DNA of 64,000 nucleotides from Bacteroides mediterraneensis (GCF_016900355.1 NZ_JACJKA010000001.1:124001-188000); one strand, 5' to 3'. Shown: positions 44,518 to 54,854, counted from the stretch's first letter. Notes: generated by a model from the letters alone, not told the origin. Program-made: numbers and translations.

Positions 44518-47367
44518 ATGAAAAAAACGTATATTTCACTCCTTTTTTGCCTGGTCAGCCTCTTGCTGAAAGCTGCCTCCAGTGTGCGGCTCACCCCCAT
44601 TCCGTCTCTTCCACAACTGCCGGTAAGTGCCATACACCGCATTTTCCAGGACAGCGAGGGAATAATGTGGTATGGCACGGTCAACGGGCTGTGCCGCGAC
44701 GACGGCTACCAAGTGGATGTCATCCGCTCCGACATCCATACACCGGGACTACTGCGCAACAACCTGGTGCAGTCCATTTCGGAAGATGCCAAAGGCCGGA
44801 TCTGGTTCGGTACGGATGCCGGTGCCTACATACTGGACAAGACCGACCGACAGGTCACTCCCCTGGACCCGGAAAGATTGCAAGGAAGTGCGGTCTACAG
44901 CATCCGGAAAACCTCGGACGGATGTATGTGGCTGGCCACCGACAACAGACTGATACGATATGACGCATCGGGCAGACACCAGAAAACCTATTCGTTGTAC
45001 GACCCGGAAGGAAAACCTTCGTGGATGGCCGGGTTCTGCGAAAGCCGGCAAAAGGAAATCCTGATTAACTTAGGCCGGGAAGGCATCTACCGCTACGACC
45101 GGAAACGGGATACCTTTATACATTATGCCGATCCTCCTGCCGAACGGAACCTGACTTACTTCATCCAGGACTGCACACACAATTACTTTTGGATAGGGAC
45201 CAGCGGCAACGGCGTGCTGCTTTTCAATCCGTCGGCTCCAAAAGATTCCCTCTACACTTACTCCCCCCTCCCCGTCAATTCCATGGGAGAAAAGGAGGGC
45301 AACATCCTGTATCTGGCACAAGACAATAATGACGGCACCCTTTGGATGACCACCCGCAGTTCGCTGATTGCCATGCGCTACGATGAAAAGAAACGTCAGT
45401 TAGTACAGACCGGTTTCCGCCTGCCGGCCGAATACGGCAGTATGCTGAATGAAATCTATAAAGACAAGAACGGGGCCCTGTGGGTGTCTTCTTTCGACGG
45501 CAAGAGTTTCATCGTGCATTTTGCCGAAGATGTGCCGGAAGAGTATCCGCTCCCCGCCTTAGCACAGCGTGTCAAGTCTCAACCCGCCATCATGGCTCTG
45601 AGTGATGCCGGCGAAGGCAAGCTGTGGATTTCACAGGAACGTACTGGACTCGGGCTGTATGACCTGCAATACGACCGTGTGTCACTTTACCCCGATTTTC
45701 CGTCACTCACCGGTCTTTCTTTAGGAACCATCAAACAGATGTCGGAGGCCCGCAGGGAAGGAAACGTATGGGTGATTCCCGAAGGAGAAAATCTTATCTA
45801 TGAGTTCAGACGGGAAGGCATGCAGATTGTCCACGTACGTACCCTGTCACTGCCTTCTCCAAAGCCCGACGAATATTTCACCCAAACCTACGAAGACGAA
45901 CACGGCACGCTATGGGCAGGCACGAACCACGGACTGTATACCTTCAACCTGCAAAAGAGACAGTGGCATACTCTCTGCGACACATTGGGACAGGTGAGCT
46001 GCATCAAGGAAGACAAACGCGGCAACCTGTGGATAGGGACCACCGACAAAGGACTTTACCGACAAAGCAAGACTGACAATTGTCAAAGAATCGTCCCCTC
46101 CCTCCCCATCACCTGCCTGAGCCTGCAAGAAGACACCTGCGTCTGGATAGGTACCCAGGAAGGTGGCGTATATGCCCTGCATGTAAAGACCAGACACCTC
46201 ACTGACCACACCTGGCTTTGTGGACTGACTGGAAACACGGTGAACCAGTTGGAATACGACGTGTACGGACATCTGTGGATTGACACCAACCAGAAACTGA
46301 TAGAATACAATCCGAAAAATCACTCGTTTTCTACCTATCTGACGACTGACAATTCCCTGCTGCTCCATCGTTTCATCCCTACCGCCCTCTGCAAGGGACA
46401 CGACGGACGGATTTACTTAGGAGGTATCCCGGGCATCTGTGCCGTCACTCCTTCCGCCCGGCTCGACCAGCCAAGTCCCGAAACGCCTACCTTCCTGACC
46501 GGTATCAACGTCATGGGCCAACCAAGAAACTGGAAAGGGCACCTGACTCTCCAGCCCGATGAATACAGTCTGGAAATTCATTTCTCATCGCTCGACTACC
46601 TGAATGCAAGGAAAATACGTTATGCCTATCGCATGGACGGACTCGACAAGGAATGGAACTACACTGCCGAAGGACAGCCCGTGGCCGTCTACAAACACCT
46701 TCCCAAAGGAAACTACGTGTTCGAAGTGAAAGCGACAGACGGCTACGGCGTATGGAGTGATAAAATCACCCGAATCCATATCAAACGTCTGCCAGCCTTC
46801 TACCAAACCGGATGGGCCATGGCGTTTTACTTGCTCCTCATAGTGGGTGGAATTTATGCCGGTATCCGCTTCTACCTTCGAAGAATGAAACAGGAAAACG
46901 AGGAACTGTATGCCGACAGCACGGAACTGATGAAAATGCGCTCGTACCTGAACGGCAACCGGCAGGATGTCCATCCGGAAGTGCAGATTTCCGACCGGGA
47001 GTTTGCAAACCTCGACAAGATGCTGCTCGACAACATTCTGAAAGCCGTGGAAGACAATCTGAGCGAACCGGATTTCGACGTGCAGCACCTGGCCGAAAAA
47101 GCCAACATGTCGCGCTCCACCCTGACCCGCAAGCTGAAGGCCATCACCGGACTGACCCCGTTGGAATACATCCGCCGCGTCAAGATGCAGCATGCCTGCC
47201 GGATGCTGAAAGACAGCCATACCACCGTGAACGAAGTGGCCCTGGCCCTCGGCTATTACAACCGGAAATATTTCACCGCCTGCTTCAAGGAAGAGTACGG
47301 TCTCACGCCCAGCGAATACCAGAAGAAACAGGAACAAGAGGGTATATCTGAATCAAAAGAGGGGTAA
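44518..47367 (+). CDS. Membrane-anchored sensor-AraC regulator (two-component-type propeller sensor without kinase)
   Basis: 949 aa. Signal peptide (MKKTYISLLFCLVSLLLKAAS), then regulator-propeller repeats (about 30-650; repeated GxLWxGTxxGL-type strands such as GRIWFGTDAGAYIL and GTLWAGTNHGLYTF), a Y_Y_Y domain (about 690-760, RYAYRMDGLDKEWNY) and one membrane helix (about 765-787, WAMAFYLLLIVGGIYAGIRF). After about 60 residues comes an AraC HTH (about 845-935, HLAEKANMSRSTLTRKLKAI). Hybrid two-component sensors of Bacteroides have histidine kinase and receiver domains between these parts; here both are absent, so the DNA-binding domain is tied to the membrane. Probably senses an oligosaccharide for the following GH31-SusCD genes. 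Array 2 ends 21 bp upstream. Confidence 0.92.
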   Translation: MKKTYISLLFCLVSLLLKAASSVRLTPIPSLPQLPVSAIHRIFQDSEGIMWYGTVNGLCRDDGYQVDVIRSDIHTPGLLRNNLVQSISEDAKGRIWFGTDAGAYILDKTDRQVTPLDPERLQGSAVYSIRKTSDGCMWLATDNRLIRYDASGRHQKTYSLYDPEGKPSWMAGFCESRQKEILINLGREGIYRYDRKRDTFIHYADPPAERNLTYFIQDCTHNYFWIGTSGNGVLLFNPSAPKDSLYTYSPLPVNSMGEKEGNILYLAQDNNDGTLWMTTRSSLIAMRYDEKKRQLVQTGFRLPAEYGSMLNEIYKDKNGALWVSSFDGKSFIVHFAEDVPEEYPLPALAQRVKSQPAIMALSDAGEGKLWISQERTGLGLYDLQYDRVSLYPDFPSLTGLSLGTIKQMSEARREGNVWVIPEGENLIYEFRREGMQIVHVRTLSLPSPKPDEYFTQTYEDEHGTLWAGTNHGLYTFNLQKRQWHTLCDTLGQVSCIKEDKRGNLWIGTTDKGLYRQSKTDNCQRIVPSLPITCLSLQEDTCVWIGTQEGGVYALHVKTRHLTDHTWLCGLTGNTVNQLEYDVYGHLWIDTNQKLIEYNPKNHSFSTYLTTDNSLLLHRFIPTALCKGHDGRIYLGGIPGICAVTPSARLDQPSPETPTFLTGINVMGQPRNWKGHLTLQPDEYSLEIHFSSLDYLNARKIRYAYRMDGLDKEWNYTAEGQPVAVYKHLPKGNYVFEVKATDGYGVWSDKITRIHIKRLPAFYQTGWAMAFYLLLIVGGIYAGIRFYLRRMKQENEELYADSTELMKMRSYLNGNRQDVHPEVQISDREFANLDKMLLDNILKAVEDNLSEPDFDVQHLAEKANMSRSTLTRKLKAITGLTPLEYIRRVKMQHACRMLKDSHTTVNEVALALGYYNRKYFTACFKEEYGLTPSEYQKKQEQEGISESKEG

Positions 47368-47398
47368 AAATGCGTCAAAACGCCTTTTGAAGCATTTT
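47367..47398 (+). terminator. Hairpin directly after the sensor-regulator gene
   Basis: AAAATGC (47367-47373) pairs with GCATTTT (47392-47398), and inner TCAAAA with TTTTGA, separated by one G/A mismatch. It overlaps the stop codon and ends in a T-rich arm. Confidence 0.55.
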
Positions 47399-47447
47399 AT
47401 GCCGCTCTTTGGCACATTCTTTTCTCCGCCTCGCCAAAGAATCTTTT

Positions 47448-47455
47448 TACATTTG
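47448..47455 (+). promoter_or_regulatory. -7 element of the GH31 gene
   Basis: TACATTTG fits the -7 consensus, 45 nt before the ATG at 47501. No TTTG is present at -33, as expected if an activator such as the upstream regulator is needed. Confidence 0.45.
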
Positions 47456-47500
47456 GTGACGTCAACCTTAGTGGTAAACTCCGAAAAACAAATTGACAAC

Positions 47501-49975
47501 ATGAGAAAAGAAATTCTGTTTCTGGCCGCACTGGCCTCTTGTATGTCCTCTTTTGCGCAGCATTTTGAAAGAACTGCCCAAGGGGGAAAATTCCAGACCG
47601 CACAACCTGTATTGAACGGGGAAGTGATTTTCTACTCTCCTTCCATTGTGCGCATCGTGAAATATCCTTCGGCTGAGATGCCCGAGAAAAAAAGTTTCCC
47701 GGTCATCAAGACTCCGGAGAAAGTGGAAATAGCTTACACCCAGAACGGGAACACGGTGTGCATGACCGCCGGAAAGATGAAGGTGACCTTGGATGTGGCC
47801 ACCGGAAAAGTGACTTACACCGATGAAAAAGGAAAAACCTTATTAAATGAAAAAGTAGAAGGCACCAACTTCATCCCCCGGAAAGATGTCAACCGCGAGG
47901 CGTATACCGTGAGCCAGGCCTTCAGCCTTGCACCCGATGAAGCCATCTACGGACTGGGACAACGCCAGAGTGGGGCCATGAACCACCGCAACCAGCAGAT
48001 TCACCTGTCAAACGGCAACACCAATATCTGTATCCCCTATTTCACTTCCGAAAAGGGATATGGCGTGTACTGGGACAATCCGGGTATCTCCGATTTCAGC
48101 GACACGCCCTACGAAACCTCATTCTCTTCACAGGTAGGCCTTTGCTCCGACTATTATTTCCTTTATAAAGACGGTACGCAGGACGGCGTGATTGCCTGTA
48201 TCCGCGACCTGACGGGAAAGGCCACCATGTTCCCGCTCTGGACCATGGGCTACTGGCAGTGCCGCGAACGCTACAAGAGCCCCGACGAACTCTGCGGCGT
48301 GCTCGACAAGTACCGCAAGCTCGAAATCCCTCTCGACGGTATCGTACAGGACTGGCAGTACTGGGGATGTGATTCCAACTGGAACGCCATGAAATTCATG
48401 AACCCGCGCTACATCAACAAGATGGACGATCCGGCTGCCCTGCGCTACCTGCCGAACGACGAAGACAAGAACGCCCGCTATCCGAAACCCCGCTTCAAGA
48501 GCCCGGAAGAGATGGTGGAATACGTACACAAGAATAATGCCCACCTCATGATTTCCGTATGGGCCAGCTTCGGACCGTGGACCGACCAGTACAAGGAACT
48601 CGACAAGATGGGGGCCTTGCTAAAATTCGAAACCTGGCCGCCCAAATCAGGTGCTCATCCGTACGACCCGTTCAACAAGGACGCACGCGACCTCTACTGG
48701 CGTTACCTCAGCCATTTGCATCAGATGGGCATCGATGCCTGGTGGACCGACTCTACGGAACCCGACCACCTGAACCCCAAGGAAAGCGACTTCGACCTGC
48801 AAACGGCCGACGGCTCCTTCCGTTCCGTACACAATGCCTTCCCGTTGTCTCACAACCGGGGTATCTATGAACACCAGCGTGCCGTATCGGATGCCAAACG
48901 TGTGTTCCAGATGACCCGTTCGGGCTACCTGGGCCAGCAGCACTACGGTGCCCTGAGCTGGAGCGGCGACGTGGTATCAAGCTGGGACGTACTCCGCCAG
49001 CAGATTCCGGCCGGACTGAATTTCACGCTGTGCGGCATCCCGTTCTGGAATACAGACTTAGGAGGTTTCTTCGGCTGGGAATACAACAACGACTGTACCA
49101 ATGTGGCTTATCAGGAACTGCATGCCCGCTGGTTCCAGTGGGGCTGTTTCATGCCACTGATGCGCAACCACTGCTCTTCACCGATGCTGAACGAAATTGA
49201 CCTCTTCGGCAAGGAAGGCGACTGGGCCTACGATGCACAGAAGCGGGCCATCGAACTCCGCTACCGCCTCTTACCTTATATATATAGTCTGAACGGTGCA
49301 GTGGTACAGGAAGACGGCTGCATGATGCGTCCGTTAGTAATGGACTTCGCTACCGACCGCAAGGCCATCCTGCTGGACAATGAATACCTCTTCGGCAAGC
49401 AGATTTTGGTACGTCCGGTCACTGAACCGCTGTACACCAAAAAGGTAGAAGGCAACAAGGGCGTGACCACCGTGCCCGACGTGGCCAAGGCTTCCGCACC
49501 GGTGAAAGTATACTTGCCGAAAGGCACGAAATGGATTGATTTCTGGACCAACGAAACCGTGGAAGGCGGACAAGACATCCAGCGGGAATGCCCGGTAGAC
49601 ATCCTGCCGCTCTACATCAAGGCCGGAAGCATCCTGCCCTTAGGTCCGAAGGTACAATATTCTTCTGAAAAGAAATGGGACAACCTGGACATTTGTGTCT
49701 ACCCGGGTGCCGATGGCGAATTCACCCTCTACGAAGACGAGTTCGACAACTACAACTACGAAAAGGGAGCATTCTCTACCATCCGTTTCCACTGGAACGA
49801 TGCCACCCGCACGCTGACCATCGACAACCGTCAGGGAGAATTCCCGCATATGCTGAAAAAGCGAAACTTCCGCATCACCCTGATGCAACCGGGCAAACCG
49901 TCGGCTGAAACCGTCACGGTGAAACCCGACCAGAAAGTGACTTATACAGGTAAAAAGATTTCTATAAAACTGTAA
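47501..49975 (+). CDS. Glycoside hydrolase family 31 (alpha-glucosidase/alpha-xylosidase type)
   Basis: 824 aa from the ATG at 47501 (signal peptide MRKEILFLAALASCMSSFAQ), so exported. The GH31 catalytic pair is visible: nucleophile Asp417 in DAWWTDSTEPDH and acid/base Asp490 in LSWSGDVVSSWD. The N-terminal galactose-mutarotase-like domain has FSLAPDEAIYGLGQRQSG, and the C-terminal beta domains include LPLYIKAGSILPLG. The WWTDSTEPD motif is closer to alpha-xylosidase/alpha-glucosidase branches than to sulfoquinovosidases; the substrate is not settled. It is followed by a terminator and then the SusC/SusD genes. Confidence 0.93.
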   Translation: MRKEILFLAALASCMSSFAQHFERTAQGGKFQTAQPVLNGEVIFYSPSIVRIVKYPSAEMPEKKSFPVIKTPEKVEIAYTQNGNTVCMTAGKMKVTLDVATGKVTYTDEKGKTLLNEKVEGTNFIPRKDVNREAYTVSQAFSLAPDEAIYGLGQRQSGAMNHRNQQIHLSNGNTNICIPYFTSEKGYGVYWDNPGISDFSDTPYETSFSSQVGLCSDYYFLYKDGTQDGVIACIRDLTGKATMFPLWTMGYWQCRERYKSPDELCGVLDKYRKLEIPLDGIVQDWQYWGCDSNWNAMKFMNPRYINKMDDPAALRYLPNDEDKNARYPKPRFKSPEEMVEYVHKNNAHLMISVWASFGPWTDQYKELDKMGALLKFETWPPKSGAHPYDPFNKDARDLYWRYLSHLHQMGIDAWWTDSTEPDHLNPKESDFDLQTADGSFRSVHNAFPLSHNRGIYEHQRAVSDAKRVFQMTRSGYLGQQHYGALSWSGDVVSSWDVLRQQIPAGLNFTLCGIPFWNTDLGGFFGWEYNNDCTNVAYQELHARWFQWGCFMPLMRNHCSSPMLNEIDLFGKEGDWAYDAQKRAIELRYRLLPYIYSLNGAVVQEDGCMMRPLVMDFATDRKAILLDNEYLFGKQILVRPVTEPLYTKKVEGNKGVTTVPDVAKASAPVKVYLPKGTKWIDFWTNETVEGGQDIQRECPVDILPLYIKAGSILPLGPKVQYSSEKKWDNLDICVYPGADGEFTLYEDEFDNYNYEKGAFSTIRFHWNDATRTLTIDNRQGEFPHMLKKRNFRITLMQPGKPSAETVTVKPDQKVTYTGKKISIKL

Positions 49976-49985
49976 GACACATTTT

Positions 49986-50026
49986 AAGAGAAGGTGCGGC
50001 TTGAGGAGTCCCGCACCTTCTTTTAA
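49986..50026 (+). terminator. Terminator after the GH31 gene
   Basis: AGAAGGTGCGG (49989-49999) pairs with CCGCACCTTCT (50011-50021), followed by TTT and then AAG. It separates GH31 from the SusC unit. Confidence 0.8.
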
Positions 50027-50131
50027 GAACGCCATCCAAACTAATACGAAACACATGACACTCCTCCTATAGGATTATTTAGATTGAACCTTTTTATAAT
50101 TCTATTTTATAACCTTTTAAAACCTATATTT

Positions 50132-53116
50132 ATGAAACATGCATGTAAAAGAAAGCCATGTCATTCATGGCTTCAGACTGTCATTGCCACAGTTCTTTTT
50201 CTATGTTGGGCAACCGTAGGATGGGGACAAGACCTGTCCGTTAAAGGAAATGTGACCGACACCAAAGGAGAACCCATTATTGGAGCCAGTGTAGTGATAA
50301 AGGGGAACACCACACAAGGTACCATTACCGACTTCGACGGACAGTTCACTCTCAATGTACCGGCCAACTCCACACTCGTCATTTCTTATATCGGGTATGT
50401 AACCCAAGAAGTACCGGCCAAATCGGCGATAAAAGTAGTATTGAAAGAAGACAATGAAATGCTGGATGAAGTAGTAGTCATCGGTTACGGAACCCAGCGT
50501 AAAGGAGATGTAACCAGTGCCATCTCCAGCGTCAAATCAGAAAACTTCGTCAAAGGAGCCGTAAAGGATGTCGGCCAGCTGATTCAAGGAAAAGTAGCCG
50601 GACTGGCCATCACCAACCCGACTGGTGACCCGGCCGGAGAAACTCAGATCCGCCTCCGTGGAACCAACACCATCGGTGGAGCCAACACAGCCCCTTTGGT
50701 ATTGATTGACGGTATCCCCGGAACCTTGAGCACAGTGGCTCCTGAAGACGTGGAAAGCGTAGACGTACTGAAAGACGGTTCCGCTGCCGCCATCTACGGT
50801 ACCCGTGGTACAAACGGTGTCATCCTCATCACTACCAAGCAGTCAAAAGGAGGCGATATCTGCTCTGTAGAATACAGTGGCTACGTCAGCACTGCCATGA
50901 TGGCCAAACGGCTGGAAATGCTCAGTGGACGCGAATTTGCTGCCCTCTATCCGGATTATGACTACGGATACAACACCGACTGGGTGGATGAAATCAGCCG
51001 TACCCCTATTTCTCACGTACACAACCTCTCATTGATGGGTGGTAATTCCAAGACCAGCTACATTGCCAACCTCAACTACGCAGACCGTCAGGGAACCATG
51101 AAAAAATCAGACTTCGACAACTTCCAGGGAAGAATTGAAGTGACTCACCGTATGTTCGACGACAAAGTGAAACTGAAATTCGGCGTTTTCGGAAAGAAAA
51201 GCCAGATGGAATCCACTCAAAGTGGAGGAAGCTTCCGCGGCGGTGTCTACTCACAGGCTACCCGACGCAACCCGACCGAACCCGTACGCAACCCGGACGG
51301 TACCTGGTATGAAAACGTCAACAAATTTGAATATGAAAACCCGTTGGCTCTGCTCTATGAATCAGACGGAAACGTAAAGAAAACAGAATTGCGTTACAAC
51401 GGAAACATCACCTACAACCCCATCAAAGACCTGACCCTGCAGGCCATGTTCTCTTACACACGTGAAAACATGAACCGCGGATACAGTGAAACACAGAACC
51501 ACATCTCCGCCCTTCGTGACCACAAGAACGGATGGTCTTCTGTCGGTGCGTATACCGAAATGGAAAAGCTGATGGAACTGACCGCACAATACAACAAGAC
51601 CATCAACGACCATAAATTCTCTATCTTGGGAGGTTACAGCTACGACGAAACAGACTATGAAGAAATGTGGTTCGACAACTACGGTTTCCAGGATGACTAT
51701 TTCGGCGGTTGGCACAACATCGGCATCGGTTCTGCCTTGAAAGAAGGAAAAGCTTCTGCAGGCTCCAGCAAGACTTCGACCAACCTGATCGGTTTCTTCG
51801 GCCGTGCCACCTATTCCTGGAAAGAACGCTATCTGTTCATGGCTGCCCTGCGTTATGAAGGTGCCAGCCAGCTCTGGGGCACGGACAACGCATGGGGATT
51901 GTTCCCGTCCGTCTCATTCGGTTGGAGAATCACGGAAGAACCGTTCATGAAAAACCAGCACATTTTCAATGACTTGAAACTGAGAGTAGGTTACGGTGTC
52001 ACTGGGTCACAACCTAAAAACGGATTCTTGGGAGTAGCCATGCTGAAATACGGTTCTTACGCCTATGTAAACAGCAGCTGGATTCAAACCATTGTACCGG
52101 CTTCCAACCCGAATCCCGATTTACGCTGGGAAGAGAAGAAAGAAACCAACATCGGTATCGACTGGTCTTCTTGGGAAGGACGTCTCTCTGGTAGCATCGA
52201 CTACTACAACCGACTGGTAGACGGATTGATTTATGACTATGCCGTACCGACTCCTCCCAACTTGTACAACACCACTACAGCCAATGGCGGTAAGATGAGA
52301 AACAAGGGTGTGGAAATCCTGGTCAATGTGATTCCGGTACAGAACAAAGACTTTGAATGGAGCACCACCGGTACTTTCTCATTCAACTCCAACAAACTGG
52401 AAAGTCTGTCAGGAAGTATCTTTAAATCAGAATATGACTACTTCAACACAGGAACAGTGGAATACTCCGGACAGGTGGCAGACTCACACCGCGTACAGGT
52501 GGGCGAAAGCATCGGTAACTTCTACGGCTTCAAGGTAGTAGACGTGGACGAAGAAGGACGCTGGATCTACGAAGACCGCAACGGCGACCTGATAAACTAC
52601 AAAGACTTCACGCATGCACCGGAAGACAAGCACATCATCGGTAACGGACTTCCGAAATACTATGCAGGATGGAACAACAACTTCCGCTACAAGAATTTTG
52701 ATTTGTCTATCACCATGCGTGGCGCCTTCGGCTTCCAAATTATCAACGGTGCCCGTATGAACTACGAAAACGTGAAGAACGCCCGTATGGAAAACCGACT
52801 GAAATCAGTCAACGACCTGGTATTCGGCAAGCATACCCTCAGCCCGGAAGTAGAACCGGAATTCAACAGCTACTATGTAGAAGACGGTGACTATTGGAAG
52901 ATTGACAACATCACACTGGGTTACAACTTCGGACAGCTCGGCAAATACATCAAGTCATTGCGTATCTACGGTTCCGTACTGAACGCCCTGACCATCACCG
53001 GATACAAAGGCATCGACCCGGAAGTTTCTACTGACGGACTGACTCCTGGATACGACACCCGCGACCGCTATCCAAGCATACGCTCATTTACATTAGGTGT
53101 CAACGTAAAATTCTAA
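50132..53116 (+). CDS. SusC/RagA-family TonB-linked outer-membrane transporter
   Basis: 994 aa from the ATG at 50132 (MKHACKRKPCHSWLQTVIAT); the TTG at 50084 is an unlikely start. A signal peptide (to WGQ), a carboxypeptidase-D-like N-terminal domain (VKGNVTDTKGEPIIGASVVI), a TonB-box/plug region (MLDEVVVIGYGTQRKGDVT) and a 22-strand barrel ending SFTLGVNVKF are visible. SusC proteins import oligosaccharides captured by the SusD lid. With SusD 17 bp downstream and GH31 upstream it forms the uptake part of a small polysaccharide-utilisation locus. It has no ECF/anti-sigma partner here, consistent with control by the sensor-AraC protein. Confidence 0.95.
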   Translation: MKHACKRKPCHSWLQTVIATVLFLCWATVGWGQDLSVKGNVTDTKGEPIIGASVVIKGNTTQGTITDFDGQFTLNVPANSTLVISYIGYVTQEVPAKSAIKVVLKEDNEMLDEVVVIGYGTQRKGDVTSAISSVKSENFVKGAVKDVGQLIQGKVAGLAITNPTGDPAGETQIRLRGTNTIGGANTAPLVLIDGIPGTLSTVAPEDVESVDVLKDGSAAAIYGTRGTNGVILITTKQSKGGDICSVEYSGYVSTAMMAKRLEMLSGREFAALYPDYDYGYNTDWVDEISRTPISHVHNLSLMGGNSKTSYIANLNYADRQGTMKKSDFDNFQGRIEVTHRMFDDKVKLKFGVFGKKSQMESTQSGGSFRGGVYSQATRRNPTEPVRNPDGTWYENVNKFEYENPLALLYESDGNVKKTELRYNGNITYNPIKDLTLQAMFSYTRENMNRGYSETQNHISALRDHKNGWSSVGAYTEMEKLMELTAQYNKTINDHKFSILGGYSYDETDYEEMWFDNYGFQDDYFGGWHNIGIGSALKEGKASAGSSKTSTNLIGFFGRATYSWKERYLFMAALRYEGASQLWGTDNAWGLFPSVSFGWRITEEPFMKNQHIFNDLKLRVGYGVTGSQPKNGFLGVAMLKYGSYAYVNSSWIQTIVPASNPNPDLRWEEKKETNIGIDWSSWEGRLSGSIDYYNRLVDGLIYDYAVPTPPNLYNTTTANGGKMRNKGVEILVNVIPVQNKDFEWSTTGTFSFNSNKLESLSGSIFKSEYDYFNTGTVEYSGQVADSHRVQVGESIGNFYGFKVVDVDEEGRWIYEDRNGDLINYKDFTHAPEDKHIIGNGLPKYYAGWNNNFRYKNFDLSITMRGAFGFQIINGARMNYENVKNARMENRLKSVNDLVFGKHTLSPEVEPEFNSYYVEDGDYWKIDNITLGYNFGQLGKYIKSLRIYGSVLNALTITGYKGIDPEVSTDGLTPGYDTRDRYPSIRSFTLGVNVKF

Positions 53117-53133
53117 TTTAAAAGTAAAGAACC

Positions 53134-54756
53134 ATGAAAAATATAATCAGATTATTTTCCACATGCCTGCTCACTTCAGCCTTAATCGGCAGTACGGCAT
53201 GTACCAGCTTATTGGACGACAGCTATGGACAGGTAGTGTCCAGCAAATACTCTCCGAAGACAGAAGAAGAAGTCAGCTACCTGGTAAACGCAGCCTATAT
53301 TCCCTGGAGAGAGACCTTGTTGCAATGGAACGGTGTGGTACGCTCACAGGAACTGTGTGCCGACCAGGATGTAATTCCAGCACGCGACGGTACAGGATGG
53401 GTAGACGGATACATCTACAAGCGCTGGCACCAGCATACCTGGACCACGGAAGACGACGGTGTGCTGCAAGGATGGGAACGTACCTACAACGGAGTGAACA
53501 CCTGCAACCGTATCCTTTCGCAGATAGAAGAAGGTACCATCAATGTGGAAGACGATACCAAGGCTGCATTGATAGCCGAACTGAAGGTGTTGCGTGCCTC
53601 CTACTATTACATCCTGATCGACCTCTATGGAAATGTGCCTCTGGTAACCGACTTCAAGGATGAATCGCTCCCCAAGCAGGCTACCCGCAAAGAAGTGTTC
53701 GATTTTATCGTGAAAGAAATCAAGGACAATATCGACCTGCTTTCTGAAACTCCGAGAGGATACTACTACGGACGTTTCAACAAGTGGGCTGCCCACACCC
53801 TGCTGGCCAAGATGTATCTGAATGCGGAAATCTGGGCCGGAGAAGCTCACTGGCAAGACTGCATCGACGAATGTCAAGCCGTGATTGACTTTGCAAACGC
53901 TACAAACGAATACGGACTGGAAGAAAAACAGAAAAACGTGTTCATCACTCAGAACGAGAATTCCAAGGAAATCATCTTCGCCCTTCCGTTCGATGAAATC
54001 TACGTGACGGGATGGAATGATTTCGACTTCCACATGTATACGTTAGCAGCCGAAAACCAGGATACTTATCAGTTCACCGAAAGACCGTGGGGAGGTGTGT
54101 GTGCCATTCCTCAGTTCATCGATTCTTTCGACCCGGACGACCTGCGCTTGAAAGAGAATTATATCCAAGGGCCTCAGCTCACAGCATCCGGCGAACCGTT
54201 GCAGCGCAGTGACGGCAAAGGACAGCTCATCTACATCAACGAAGTGCCTTCCATTGAAAGTTCTGATTCCGGACACGGCTACCGCTGGGGTAAATTTGAA
54301 TATGCCAAAGGCATTACCAACCGTCTGAGCAACGACTGGCCGTTGCTCCGCTATGCCGATGTACTGATGATGAAGGCAGAAGCCCTGATGCGTTCCGGAC
54401 AGCCCGGAGCAGGTGCACTGGTCACTGAAGTACGTAAACGTGCTTTCGAAGACCCGAACAAAGCCATCGTCACCGATGCGGAACTGGAAGGCGGAAGCTG
54501 CTATGACTACGGACGCCGGGATACCAACATGGAAACTCACGAAGGCGGAGCGGACATCAAGTACGGCCGTTTCTTGGACGAATTAGGATGGGAATTCTGT
54601 CAGGAAGGCAGACGCCGTCAGGACATGATCCGTTTTGGAGTCTTCACCACGAAGTCTTGGTTCTCACACGACAAGAGCAACCCGAACAGAAACCTCTTCC
54701 CGATTCCGAACAAGGCCATGCTGACCAACAGTAATTTGGTTCAGAATCCGCAATAA
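53134..54756 (+). CDS. SusD/RagB-family surface glycan-binding lipoprotein
   Basis: 540 aa. Lipoprotein signal (TSALIGSTAC). The N-terminal SusD-like region (VVSSKYSPKTEEEVSYLVNA) and tetratricopeptide-like helices are followed by the C-terminal RagB domain with RYADVLMMKAEALMRSGQ and LDELGWEFCQEGRRRQDMIR. It closes over the SusC barrel and binds the glycan. The pair is the last unit before a strong bidirectional terminator. Ligand is unknown; GH31 suggests an alpha-linked gluco- or xylo-oligosaccharide. Confidence 0.95.
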   Translation: MKNIIRLFSTCLLTSALIGSTACTSLLDDSYGQVVSSKYSPKTEEEVSYLVNAAYIPWRETLLQWNGVVRSQELCADQDVIPARDGTGWVDGYIYKRWHQHTWTTEDDGVLQGWERTYNGVNTCNRILSQIEEGTINVEDDTKAALIAELKVLRASYYYILIDLYGNVPLVTDFKDESLPKQATRKEVFDFIVKEIKDNIDLLSETPRGYYYGRFNKWAAHTLLAKMYLNAEIWAGEAHWQDCIDECQAVIDFANATNEYGLEEKQKNVFITQNENSKEIIFALPFDEIYVTGWNDFDFHMYTLAAENQDTYQFTERPWGGVCAIPQFIDSFDPDDLRLKENYIQGPQLTASGEPLQRSDGKGQLIYINEVPSIESSDSGHGYRWGKFEYAKGITNRLSNDWPLLRYADVLMMKAEALMRSGQPGAGALVTEVRKRAFEDPNKAIVTDAELEGGSCYDYGRRDTNMETHEGGADIKYGRFLDELGWEFCQEGRRRQDMIRFGVFTTKSWFSHDKSNPNRNLFPIPNKAMLTNSNLVQNPQ

Positions 54757-54787
54757 GAAGCCAACTCCTCCGAATAATCGGATAAAA

Positions 54788-54838
54788 AAAGCTCCCTTAT
54801 TTCCCAACCTAATATGAGAAGGAAATAAGGGAGCTTTC
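54788..54838. terminator. Bidirectional terminator, SusD / PEP-binding-domain gene
   Basis: AAAGCTCCCTTATTTCC (54788-54804) and GGAAATAAGGGAGCTTT (54821-54837) are exact 17-bp complements between convergent genes. Confidence 0.93.
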
Positions 54839-54854
54839 TATTTTAAGAAAAGCA

